Origin: Gammaproteobacteria bacterium
Lineage (GTDB): Bacteria; Pseudomonadota; Gammaproteobacteria; Pseudomonadales; Azotimanducaceae
NCBI GenBank assembly: GCA_030123805.1
Contig: JASJXV010000001.1
Coordinates: forward strand, 1-64,000
Reading direction: 5' to 3'
Length of the DNA stretch: 64,000 nucleotides
Each line of letters opens with the position of its first letter. The first letter of the stretch is position 1. Both the position numbers and the translations under genes were made by a program. Of this stretch, positions 51,001-59,625 are shown piece after piece. The notes under the pieces were generated by a model that saw nothing but the letters and a program-made list of their open reading frames with translations, did no database searches and was not told the origin of the DNA.

Positions 51001-51537
51001 CTCAATAGAGGAGATCATCTGCGCGACCGAAATCTCATCTTCCCGATCTGCTTTTGCAGGTGGCGAACCTGCTACACGTTTGCAGCGGGTCCGCTCTACC
51101 AGATCCTCTATCATCCCAATCAAACCCATCGCCATGCCATCGTGTGGATGATAGATCCGTTCTACCCCATAGCGTTGGAGATACTCGATCTCTGCCGGTG
51201 TAATAGTGCCACCACCACCCCCAAAAATACGTATGTGCGAGGCATTATGCTGCTTCAACATGTCCACCATGTAGGTGAAAAACTCGACATGTCCGCCCTG
51301 ATACGAACTGATAGCGATGCCATCAGCGTCCTCCTGCAGAGCCGCAAATACGATGTCTCGCACGCTTCGGTTGTGCCCGAGGTGAATGACTTCGGCACCC
51401 TGAGCCTGAATCAGTCGACGCATGACATTGATTGCCGCATCGTGACCATCAAACAATGATGCCGCGGTGACGAATCGCAAAGGCTTGTCCGCAGACTCAC
51501 TCTGTACAGTGGAGATCTGTTTTGAAACAGCACTCAT
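48094..51537 (-). CDS. icmF: Fused isobutyryl-CoA mutase IcmF
   Basis: A 1147-residue single-chain adenosylcobalamin enzyme that interconverts isobutyryl-CoA and butyryl-CoA, with its own G-protein chaperone. Seen in order: B12-binding domain with DGHD (His32 as lower ligand) and GGGGGTIT; a MeaB-like GTPase with GTGGAGKSS (208-216) and NKYD; then a methylmalonyl-CoA-mutase-type barrel ([42 protein letters not shown]). Substrate preference (isobutyryl, isovaleryl or pivalyl-CoA) cannot be read reliably. It requires B12, synthesised or imported by genes outside the window. Confidence 0.93.
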   Translation of the reverse strand: [1147 protein letters not shown]

Positions 51538-51990
51538 GATTTCTTGTTCCGGTTGTATTGATTGATTGCAAGCTGCAATTCACATAAAAAATTCAATAGA
51601 TGAAATAGAGAACTCTCTGGTTTGGGTCTAGTGTATAGATTGTCAGGTACATTGGGAATCCGTTGTATTCACTACAGGCACATAAGTCTATCCATTCTAC
51701 CCGGTGTAATTTGATTGACGCGCTGGTAGATGAGTTGCGCAACGAATTGCACTGACACCTCACCTGCCTCTAATATACGCACCTGTGGAAGCTCTGATTA
51801 AGTGGATATTTGCGTCATAACAAGTGATGCGGCGACGGGCGACTTGAGGGAAATTGTGCGGTCGGATTGCCGCATCACCGGCGGCCTCGTATGCTTTAAA
51901 TTATTGAGGTTTCCAAAAGTCGTACCCACACAGCTACGGCGAAAATAGGCCAAAATCAGACCTTTCCTTGATCGATAACACTATAGTGGG
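51538..51990. other. Divergent region between icmF and the thioredoxin-fold gene
   Basis: 453 bases holding both upstream regions. The right part (51787-51914) is a possible miniature inverted-repeat element with an internal hairpin. No open frame with an SD or a known family was found. Confidence 0.5.
51787..51914. repeat. Possible miniature inverted-repeat element
   Basis: Bounded by GGAAGCTCTGATTAA (51787-51801) and TTATTGAGGTTTCC (51901-51914), imperfect inverted repeats resembling ends of some IS5-type elements. Inside lies the perfect dyad TGATGCGGC (51825-51833) with GCCGCATCA (51869-51877). No target duplication was recognised, so the call is tentative. Confidence 0.35.
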
Positions 51991-53664
51991 ATGCAAAACC
52001 AAACCATGAGATTCAGCAAACAATGCATGCTGTTACTGGTCGCTCTTATAGTACTTGCAAGCTGCAGTGACGATATTGAAAGACAGGATTCTGCTGACAG
52101 TGGCGAGACCATGCGTGTTGCACAAACCAAACCCGATCAGGGGCAATCATCCATTGGTAACGACTCCACAATCAGCTGGTTTACAGGCAGTGTCGAGGCA
52201 GCGTTCAGTCACGCAAAGGCGCAAAGTAGACCACTCTACTTATACTGGGGCGCAATCTGGTGCCCGCCATGCCAGGAAATCAAAAGTACGGTATTCAAGA
52301 GCAATAGGTTTATCGCGCAAAGCAAACTGTTTGTGCCTGTCTACCTGGATGGCGACACCAGGCTGGCACAGTCCTGGGGCGAACATTTCGGTGTAAAAGG
52401 TTACCCCACTATGATCGTGTTTAACCCGGACGGCATAGAGATTACCCGAATTCCAGGAGGTATAGACGTATCCCGTTATACCCGTGTGCTCGAACTCAGC
52501 CTCAATTCAATGCGCCCCACTGCCATGCTTATTGATCTGTCCATCAATAATCCCGGCGACCTTCAGTCCAGCGACTTTACTCAATTGGCTTATTATTCAT
52601 GGCAACAGGATCATACTGCCTTACCGGAAGATCAGGGATCCGATCTTTTCAAATCCCTTTCAGAGATGGCGCAAGATCGAAATCCGGAAGCCAGTGCAAG
52701 ACTGTATATGCACTATATTGCGACCCTGGCAGAAGAGCGTAAAACCAAAACTGTTGCTGAAGAATCCGGCAAAGTGTCTGCAAATCAGCATTCTGCCATG
52801 CCTGAAGCTATTGATCGGATTAAGCTAATTCTGGCATCTGATGACTTAACCCTGGCCTGTTGGGACTATCTTACCTATTATTCCGAATCCCTGGTGTCTT
52901 TGATTTCCACTGCAGGCAAAACCCGTGATCAACTGATCCAGCTGTGGCAGGAGAAAACCCTGTCACTTCACCGCGACAAATTGCTCTCTACCGCAGAACA
53001 ACTTGCCGCCTGGTTTCCTGTACTTGAACTCTTCTGGTTGACGTCGCCTGAAGGAAAACTTGCAGCAGAGCTGATTTTAAAACTCAAAGCCGATGTCGCT
53101 CACGCGGACAAAATAACCCGAAGTCCGTATGCTCGGCAAAGTGTAGTCAATCAAATAAATCATCTGTTACAAACCGCCAAACTGTATGACGAAGCAGAAA
53201 AACTGCTACTTGCGGAGTTAAAGACCTCCAATTCAGCTTACTATTTCATGAGCAGTCTTGCCGGTCTGAGCGAAAAACAGGAACGCTTCGACGCAGCGAT
53301 AAAGTGGCGCAAACAAGCCTACGAATCTTCGCAGGGCGATGCGACACGATTTCAATGGGGTGCAACTTATATTCGAAGTATCATCCGCATGAAACCTGAT
53401 CAGCATGATCTGATTGTAGCTACCAGCATCAAGCTCTTCGATGTGCTTGAGAGCAGCGATGAAGTATTTGCCGGAAGAAACTTTCAGGTATTAACTTCAC
53501 TAAACGGCAAACTAAAAGAATGGCAAGCAGAGCAAGACAACCAGGAGTCACTGGCGCCCTTTCACAAAAAGCTGGAACAATTATGCGCAGAGCAGGAAAT
53601 TGCCAGCCAGGAATCGAAAAACTGTACCCGTCTCCTGGAAGGTTTGGTTATATCCGCCGCATAA
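51991..53664 (+). CDS. Thioredoxin-fold lipoprotein with long helical C-terminus
   Basis: A 557-residue predicted lipoprotein (lipobox VLASC, Cys25). Residues about 60-180 form a thioredoxin-like domain with WCPPC (Cys91, Cys94) and the cis-Pro loop GYPTM, close to DsbD-gamma/thiol-disulfide reductases of the periplasm. The remaining 370 residues are helical and repeat-like, perhaps TPR-type, with no recognised family. It may reduce or isomerise disulfides in envelope proteins; partner unknown. ATG at 52006 is an alternative start. It is the first plus-strand gene after a long minus-strand block. Confidence 0.75.
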   Translation: MQNQTMRFSKQCMLLLVALIVLASCSDDIERQDSADSGETMRVAQTKPDQGQSSIGNDSTISWFTGSVEAAFSHAKAQSRPLYLYWGAIWCPPCQEIKSTVFKSNRFIAQSKLFVPVYLDGDTRLAQSWGEHFGVKGYPTMIVFNPDGIEITRIPGGIDVSRYTRVLELSLNSMRPTAMLIDLSINNPGDLQSSDFTQLAYYSWQQDHTALPEDQGSDLFKSLSEMAQDRNPEASARLYMHYIATLAEERKTKTVAEESGKVSANQHSAMPEAIDRIKLILASDDLTLACWDYLTYYSESLVSLISTAGKTRDQLIQLWQEKTLSLHRDKLLSTAEQLAAWFPVLELFWLTSPEGKLAAELILKLKADVAHADKITRSPYARQSVVNQINHLLQTAKLYDEAEKLLLAELKTSNSAYYFMSSLAGLSEKQERFDAAIKWRKQAYESSQGDATRFQWGATYIRSIIRMKPDQHDLIVATSIKLFDVLESSDEVFAGRNFQVLTSLNGKLKEWQAEQDNQESLAPFHKKLEQLCAEQEIASQESKNCTRLLEGLVISAA

Positions 53665-53677
53665 TTGATGCAATAAA

Positions 53678-54523
53678 TCAGATCTTGTAAAGGCTCATCA
53701 GGAGTTTCTCCAGTATTCTGTCGGGAAGAAACGGCACAAGGCTGATCAGCAATCTCTGCATGAATATTCCGACACGATAGTTTAGTGCCGGATGCTTCGA
53801 TTCTATAATCTTCACCAATATGTTTGCCAGACCTTCCGGATCTGCACCATTTTGTTCATCTTGCTCCATCACCGCTATAGCTCTGGAACACCGCTCACCA
53901 TAAACCCCTGCGGGATCGATCGCCGCAACAAAGATCCTATTGGCAGTGAATCCAGTATGATAGTCCCCTGGTTCTATCCGGGTTACAGATATTCCGAACG
54001 GTTTTAACTCCATACTCAGTCCATTTGACAAGCTAGCCAGCGCTGATTTTGAGGCCGAGTAAAACGCTTGAAATGGAATCGATACAACTCCGCCGAGAGA
54101 ACCAATATTTATTATGTGACCAAACCCCTGCTCGCGAAGATAAGGTAACGCAGCACGGCAAACCCGATGAACACCAAAGAAATTGGTGTCAAACAGCGCT
54201 TTGGCTTCATCGATGGTGGTATTTTCTATGGCACCGGCGATACCATAACCGGCATTATTCACGATGACATCAATGACTCCCGCTGCATCAATGACATGCG
54301 CGATTGCCCTGTTGACGGAGATGTCATCGTTAACATCCATGGGTATCATTTTAAGTGCATTGGGATCAGAACTGTTATCCAGAAATTTGGCGCGTCGACT
54401 GGTGCCATATACAGTGTGTCCTCGCTCTACCAACGCTTCTGCACAGGCTTTCCCTAAACCGGAGGACGCACCTGTTATCAGGATTACTTTGCTCTCACTG
54501 GCTTTTTTAACGGGTTTTCGCAT
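53678..54523 (-). CDS. Short-chain dehydrogenase/reductase
   Basis: A 281-residue classical SDR. Seen: ILITGASSGLGKACAEAL for NAD(P), NNAGYGIAGA, and the catalytic YSASKSAL. Substrate unknown. The ATG at 54523 is chosen; a GTG at 54559 would add 12 residues. It is last in a likely three-gene operon after the M28 peptidase and zinc dehydrogenase genes and converges with the thioredoxin-fold gene, only 13 bases away. Confidence 0.87.
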   Translation of the reverse strand: MRKPVKKASESKVILITGASSGLGKACAEALVERGHTVYGTSRRAKFLDNSSDPNALKMIPMDVNDDISVNRAIAHVIDAAGVIDVIVNNAGYGIAGAIENTTIDEAKALFDTNFFGVHRVCRAALPYLREQGFGHIINIGSLGGVVSIPFQAFYSASKSALASLSNGLSMELKPFGISVTRIEPGDYHTGFTANRIFVAAIDPAGVYGERCSRAIAVMEQDEQNGADPEGLANILVKIIESKHPALNYRVGIFMQRLLISLVPFLPDRILEKLLMSLYKI

Positions 54524-54561
54524 CGTTTTGTGCTCTTTATGAAGAAAACCACAAATCACAT

Positions 54562-55461
54562 TCAGTCTATCGATGAGTCCAGTTCAACAAGTAACTGCCT
54601 TATTAACCTGAAACTGTTTAGATACTCGTCCATTTTTATGATCAGCATTGAATCCCTGGCCGAGTGGATTAACCGCTTCCTGTTCGGGGTCAATGAATGG
54701 AGGTTAAGTACCGGTACACCAACTGCCTTGAACGGTTCCCAATCGCCAGAGATCCATCGGTATAATCTGCTTGGCGCAATTTCCGATCCAGTGCCAAGAG
54801 CGGCACAACCCAACCTGTGCATTAGAAACCTGGAAGATCGCGGATCCGCCTGCATGAGACCCAATCCCAGCGTATCCAGGTTAATCATGGCAGCTGTATT
54901 GTTAAGCTCTTCCGGCATCATCTTACTCACATAATGAGAAGAGCCTAGCAACTCGGTTTCTTCCTCTGCAAAACCGGCAAATACATATGTATGACGCGGT
55001 TTGCGCGCGGCCATCTCCGCATAGAGGTAGGGCAAAAGAGCAACACCGGTCCAGTTGTCCGCTACCCCGTTACCCCTTCTGGTCTTGTCGTAGTGCGCAG
55101 CCACCACAACAGTCACGTTGGTGGCCCCTTCAAGCGTGCAAACAACATTCTTGTGAAGACTGCCGGTAATTACTGACATTCCTGCATTTAAACATCCGCG
55201 CCGCTCAAATTCCTTCAGCAACAGATTGGCCCTGGCCTGATTTGATTGAGGGGACTTTACCAACGACTCCATTAGGTCCTGCGAAGACACTGATAAAAAC
55301 GGATCGATAGGAGGCTCCACTGTCAGGCATTGAACATCCGGAAATCGGTTCATTGAGCAGGAAAACGAGCAGCACACAACTGCTATGACGAACACTTTCC
55401 AGCATCGGGTCCGTGTATTGAAAAATGACCTGGGGACCGGTTTCAATGGCCCTGACACCAC
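54562..55461 (-). CDS. M28 family metallopeptidase, predicted lipoprotein
   Basis: A 299-residue secreted aminopeptidase-like protein. Seen: hydrophobic N-terminus with Cys-rich end (VVCCSFSC), and the two-zinc centre AAHYD (His123, Asp125), ADNWTG (Asp135), AEEE (Glu166-167), INLD (Asp196) and a late His in LIHSARDS. Substrate unknown. The start is GTG at 55461 with AGGAG seven bases upstream, four bases after the dehydrogenase stop, so they are co-transcribed. Confidence 0.82.
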   Translation of the reverse strand: MVSGPLKPVPRSFFNTRTRCWKVFVIAVVCCSFSCSMNRFPDVQCLTVEPPIDPFLSVSSQDLMESLVKSPQSNQARANLLLKEFERRGCLNAGMSVITGSLHKNVVCTLEGATNVTVVVAAHYDKTRRGNGVADNWTGVALLPYLYAEMAARKPRHTYVFAGFAEEETELLGSSHYVSKMMPEELNNTAAMINLDTLGLGLMQADPRSSRFLMHRLGCAALGTGSEIAPSRLYRWISGDWEPFKAVGVPVLNLHSLTPNRKRLIHSARDSMLIIKMDEYLNSFRLIRQLLVELDSSID

Positions 55462-55465
55462 ACGG

Positions 55466-56476
55466 CTACTCCTGTGGATGTAAGATGATTTTCCCGCATT
55501 CTCCGCTTAATTGCAGATCCCAGGCATCCTTAATCTGAGACATGGGAAACTTATGCGTAATATAGGTATCCAGGCGTTCCCTGGAATTACGAATCAAGCC
55601 CAACATCTCGGGAGCATCGGTGATGTGATTCCAGTGCCAGGCACCATGCACATGAAGACCTTTGCCGACAATTCCTCTAACCGGTATTTGGCCGGACCAA
55701 CTGATAAAGGTGATCTCTCCTCTGCCGCGCACAGCCTTAATCAGAAATGGCGGGCTATCAGGATTGTCTGTGGTTTCAATTACCTTGTCTGCGCCCTTGC
55801 CATGAGTCAACTCCAGTATCTCTTCCATAGCATCGTCCTTGGTGGGATCAATTACCGCCTCTACTCCCAGTTTTTTGGCAAGCTCCGTTCGATATGGTCG
55901 CATTTCCAGAGCCAACACCCTGGCACCACGATAGAGGGCATTAATACATGCACCCAAACCAACTGCACCCAATCCTGCTACCAACACAGTATCGTAACTA
56001 CTCACCTGCATCAGCTTGCTAGCGCGAAAGGAAGGGCCAAGGGCACAGCATGCCATAGCAGCATGATCATATGAGAGATCGTCCGGAATCTGCATGGTTA
56101 AACGATCTTGCTGTATGCAATATTCAGCAATGGTGGAGGTACCGGTTTCTGAATGACATGATTCCAGGGGGTCTACTGATGAGGTGCAATGGATATAATC
56201 TCCCTTCATACACAGATAGCATTCTCCACAACTGTGTGCGGGCATCACAGCGACGCGTTCACCCACTTTGACGCGGGACTTTTCTCCGACCTCTACGACT
56301 TCCCCTGCGGCTTCATGGCCAAGGTCTCTGACCATGAGACCCGATGCGTAATGGTTCGATTCGGTGCACAAGGGTGCAGAGTGAATTCTAATCTTGACAT
56401 AGCGGCCTCGTACCCGGGGATCGGGTACGTCGACTATCTCACAGGCATTTTCTCCAGTTATCTCGACTGCTTTCAT
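55466..56476 (-). CDS. Zinc-binding medium-chain dehydrogenase
   Basis: A 336-residue MDR protein. Seen: GHEAAGEVVEVG, structural-zinc cysteines CGECYLCMKGDYIHC, a Rossmann VLVAGLGAVGLGACI, and GKGADKVIETTD. It probably oxidises an alcohol or sugar-like substrate with NAD(P). The frame opens at TTG 56506; the ATG at 56476 has GGAG nine bases upstream and is preferred. Heads the operon with the M28 and SDR genes; divergent from the enoyl-CoA hydratase gene. Confidence 0.88.
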   Translation of the reverse strand: MKAVEITGENACEIVDVPDPRVRGRYVKIRIHSAPLCTESNHYASGLMVRDLGHEAAGEVVEVGEKSRVKVGERVAVMPAHSCGECYLCMKGDYIHCTSSVDPLESCHSETGTSTIAEYCIQQDRLTMQIPDDLSYDHAAMACCALGPSFRASKLMQVSSYDTVLVAGLGAVGLGACINALYRGARVLALEMRPYRTELAKKLGVEAVIDPTKDDAMEEILELTHGKGADKVIETTDNPDSPPFLIKAVRGRGEITFISWSGQIPVRGIVGKGLHVHGAWHWNHITDAPEMLGLIRNSRERLDTYITHKFPMSQIKDAWDLQLSGECGKIILHPQE

Positions 56477-56673
56477 TAGCGTTTCTCCGCCTGATTGAAT
56501 GAGCAAGTAAATTCAGCATCATATTTCCCACTAATTCAAGCGTTTAGGTCACCGCGTCAGCTTTATTTTTTGCAGTAATATCTTTAAGTTCCGAATTCCC
56601 CACTTGATTCGCAACGCCGGTTATCGGATATTGCATGCTTCGATTTACTAACGGAAGCTGTGTGGATAAAAAT

Positions 56674-57456
56674 ATGGAAAAAATGAAACTGGAATTTCAG
56701 GGCAAAATCGCAGTGCTGAAATTCAACCACCCGGAAGTCATGAACGCAGTGGGTAGCGAGATGCTGGAAGATTTCATAGCAGCTATGGCAGAAATAAGAA
56801 ATCCTGCGAATGGCGCCCGCTGCTTATTGCTCACCGGGGAAGGTCGCGGTTTCTGCTCAGGCGCGAACCTGTCAGGCGGAGGGCGTCAAAATATTTCTCG
56901 GGGTGCCGGTGATGGACTGAGAACCACTTATCATCCTCTGCTGCTAGGGTTGCGAGATCTGGACATGTGTATTGTCACTGCTGTCAATGGCGCTGCAGCA
57001 GGTGTCGGTATGAGTTTCGCCATGATGGGCGACATTGTTTGTGCCTCCAGGCAGGCTTTTTTTCTGCAAGCATTTGCACGCATCGGGTTGATCCCTGATG
57101 GCGGTGCAACTTTCTTGTTACCCCGATTGATTGGATGGGGACGAGCGATGGAGCTCTCTATGCTTGCTGAAAGACTACCCGCAGAGAAGGCATACGAATG
57201 GGGACTGGTGAACAAACTCTTTGATGATAATGATGCACTGATGGAAGGTGCCATGCAGGTCGCACAGCAGTTGGCTGACGGCCCAAAATCTCTCACCTTG
57301 ATGCGTAAGGCTTACTGGCAAACCTGGCACAATGCCTACGAACAACAACTGGATCTGGAAGCACAATTACAGAATGAAGCGAGCCGAACCAGTGACTTTG
57401 CGGAAGGTGTTAGTGCTTTTCTTGAGAAGCGTGACGCTCAGTTCAAGGGGGAATAA
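56674..57456 (+). CDS. Enoyl-CoA hydratase/isomerase family protein
   Basis: A 260-residue crotonase-fold enzyme acting on acyl-CoA thioesters. Seen: GRGFCSGANLS and NGAAAGVGMSFAMMGD for the oxyanion hole, and IPDGGATFLLPRLIGW where the active-site acid normally sits, here Asp rather than Glu, as in PaaG-type isomerases. ATGs at 56635 and 56674 are in frame; the second has GGA at good spacing. Two bases separate it from the following SDR gene. Confidence 0.88.
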   Translation: MEKMKLEFQGKIAVLKFNHPEVMNAVGSEMLEDFIAAMAEIRNPANGARCLLLTGEGRGFCSGANLSGGGRQNISRGAGDGLRTTYHPLLLGLRDLDMCIVTAVNGAAAGVGMSFAMMGDIVCASRQAFFLQAFARIGLIPDGGATFLLPRLIGWGRAMELSMLAERLPAEKAYEWGLVNKLFDDNDALMEGAMQVAQQLADGPKSLTLMRKAYWQTWHNAYEQQLDLEAQLQNEASRTSDFAEGVSAFLEKRDAQFKGE

Positions 57457-57458
57457 TT

Positions 57459-58232
57459 ATGTCACTATCGGGTCGTTTAGCATTGGTCACCGGTGGGGGT
57501 CGTGGCATCGGCCGGGCTATTTCCCTGGCACTGGCGGAAGATGGCGCAGATGTCGCTATTAATTATCGAAGAGACATTGATTCCGCTATGGAAGTTGTAT
57601 CGAAAATAGAAAAATTGGGTCGCAGGGCAAGAGCCTATCAGGCATCGGTGGATAACTTCGAACAAAACGCGACCATGGTTGAGATGATCGAAAATGAGCT
57701 GGGTTGTGTGGGTATACTTGTCAACAATGCGGGTATTGCCAGCCGGGGACAGTCGGTGGCCGATACAGATCCGGCTGAACTACAACGTGTGGTGGCTACT
57801 CACGCTTTGGGTCCACACTATCTTTCAAAACTGGTTATTCCCGGGATGAGGGAACTGGAACGGGGTGACATAATAATGATTTCCAGTGTTGCGACCCGTA
57901 GCCTGGGTGCATTCGGTGCTCCCTACAATATGGCTAAGACTGCCATGGAGGCATTGGCCTATACACTGGCCAAGGAAGAACGTCCAAGCGGTATCAGGGT
58001 GAATATTGTTGCACCCGGACTGGTTGAGACCGAGATGGGACGCCGCCTTATGGCTGCAACAGCAGGTGTTAAGGACCTGCGTGAACTCGATGCAACAATG
58101 CCCTTTGGACGGGTTTGCCGACCCGAAGATGTTTCTAATGTGGTGCGATATCTGGTTTCCGATCGCAACTCCTATCTTACCGGGGAGCGTATCTATTGCG
58201 ATGGCGGAGGACAGAGCGAACTGAAGGTCTGA
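57459..58232 (+). CDS. SDR oxidoreductase, FabG-like
   Basis: A 257-residue short-chain dehydrogenase. Seen: VTGGGRGIGRAISLAL, NNAGIASRGQ, SSVATRSLGAFGAPYNMAKTAM with Ser and Tyr-xxx-Lys, and a closing YLTGERIYCDGG. It may act on a 3-hydroxyacyl-CoA made by the hydratase just upstream; that is inference from position. The ATG follows GGGGAA. Confidence 0.9.
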   Translation: MSLSGRLALVTGGGRGIGRAISLALAEDGADVAINYRRDIDSAMEVVSKIEKLGRRARAYQASVDNFEQNATMVEMIENELGCVGILVNNAGIASRGQSVADTDPAELQRVVATHALGPHYLSKLVIPGMRELERGDIIMISSVATRSLGAFGAPYNMAKTAMEALAYTLAKEERPSGIRVNIVAPGLVETEMGRRLMAATAGVKDLRELDATMPFGRVCRPEDVSNVVRYLVSDRNSYLTGERIYCDGGGQSELKV

Positions 58233-58406
58233 TTTGATTAGATTTCTCTGCACTACTTCCTGGCAGGATTGCAATGGTGTTGAGGTTAGTTCCCGCCTGG
58301 GAGGCTGAACGAGATGTCGGTGATACGGCAACCCGGCCACGAGAACTGCGACCGTAGCGAGGGCAAGACTGATTGAGCGGTACGCCTAACTATTTCCAAG
58401 TGGCTG

Positions 58407-58425
58407 AATTGTAACTCTTACAATT
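58407..58425. promoter_or_regulatory. 19-bp palindrome upstream of the alcohol dehydrogenase gene
   Basis: AATTGTAA-CTC-TTACAATT, perfect eight-base arms, about 95 bases before the ATG. It overlaps a possible -35 (TTACAA) with ATACTG as a weak -10. Looks like a dimeric repressor site; it could also end the preceding transcript, since TTTTAAT follows. Confidence 0.45.
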
Positions 58426-58518
58426 TTAATGCTTTGTGAATACTGGCTAACCCGCCTAAATGTAGCAGTTTCCGGTGGGCCGCATCCGGAAAGGAACTAA
58501 CTAAAAGGAGACAACAAA

Positions 58519-59625
58519 ATGGAAATTATTGCAGCCGTTGCCAACTCTGTTGAAACACCGTTTGAACTGAAAACTCTCGATCTGAAAGAGCCGGGTCCGG
58601 ATGAGATTCTTATAAAGATTCATGCTAGCGGTGTATGTCACACCGACGCGGCAGTCAAACAGCAACATATCCCCGCCCCCCTGCCAATGGTTCTTGGACA
58701 TGAAGGAGCAGGCGTGGTTGAAGTGGTGGGTGCAAGCGTGCAGGGATATGAGGTGGGTGATCATGTCCTGATGAGTTTTGATAGCTGCGGAAGCTGTCCC
58801 GCATGTAAAAGGGGCTATCCAACTTACTGTGCCAATTTCGTGGAATTAAACATTCTGGGAGACCTGGTTACAGGTACCACGCGACTGAGTGAAGCCGGAC
58901 AACCCATTAACGGTTCGTTTTTTGGACAGTCATCATTTGCAACCCATGCCGTTGTGACTACCCGAAATCTGGTTAAGATCGATAAGGATCTGCCTTTGGA
59001 TGTGCTGGCGCCAATGGGTTGTGGTATTCAAACAGGAATGGGCACTGTCATTAATACCCTTGCACCATCTGCTGGTAGTTCACTGGCTGTCTTCGGCACA
59101 GGCTCAGTAGGTTTGTCAGGCATCATTGCGGCGAAGATTACTGGATGCGCTAAAATCATTGCCGTCGATATTAAGCAGTCTCGACTGGATCTGGCCGCAG
59201 ACCTGGGAGCGACGCATACAATAGACGGCAGTGACACACAGAAGGTCGTAACTCAGATTCATGCGATAACAGGCGGCGGGGTTAACTATGCATTTGACAC
59301 AACAGGTGTGCCTGCTGTTGCGCGTGCCGCAATAGATGCGATGTGCAGTCAGGGTGTTTTAGCCCTGGTTGCAGCACCACCCGGAGGAACTGAGCTTAGC
59401 ATCGACATACCCATGACAGTAGCGACGGGTAAGACAATCCGGGGCGTAATTGAAGGTGATGCCGTACCGTCGGAATTCATTCCAAAGCTGATTGAATTCT
59501 ACCGAGCCGGTCAGTTGCCTTTGGAAAAAATGATTACAAAATATCCATTCGATCAGATTAATCAGGCATTCAATGACGTGGAGACAGGCAAAACCTTGAA
59601 GCCAATACTGATCATGCCTAACTAA
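58519..59625 (+). CDS. Zinc-dependent alcohol dehydrogenase (aryl-alcohol type)
   Basis: A 368-residue MDR enzyme, full length for class III/aryl-alcohol dehydrogenases. Seen: catalytic-zinc ligands GVCHTD and GHEGAG, structural-zinc cysteines in CGSCPACKRGYPTYC, and the NAD site FGTGSVGLSG. It probably oxidises a primary or benzylic alcohol. AAGGAG lies nine bases before the ATG. Its stop overlaps that of the opposing pseudokinase gene by two bases. Confidence 0.92.
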   Translation: MEIIAAVANSVETPFELKTLDLKEPGPDEILIKIHASGVCHTDAAVKQQHIPAPLPMVLGHEGAGVVEVVGASVQGYEVGDHVLMSFDSCGSCPACKRGYPTYCANFVELNILGDLVTGTTRLSEAGQPINGSFFGQSSFATHAVVTTRNLVKIDKDLPLDVLAPMGCGIQTGMGTVINTLAPSAGSSLAVFGTGSVGLSGIIAAKITGCAKIIAVDIKQSRLDLAADLGATHTIDGSDTQKVVTQIHAITGGGVNYAFDTTGVPAVARAAIDAMCSQGVLALVAAPPGGTELSIDIPMTVATGKTIRGVIEGDAVPSEFIPKLIEFYRAGQLPLEKMITKYPFDQINQAFNDVETGKTLKPILIMPN

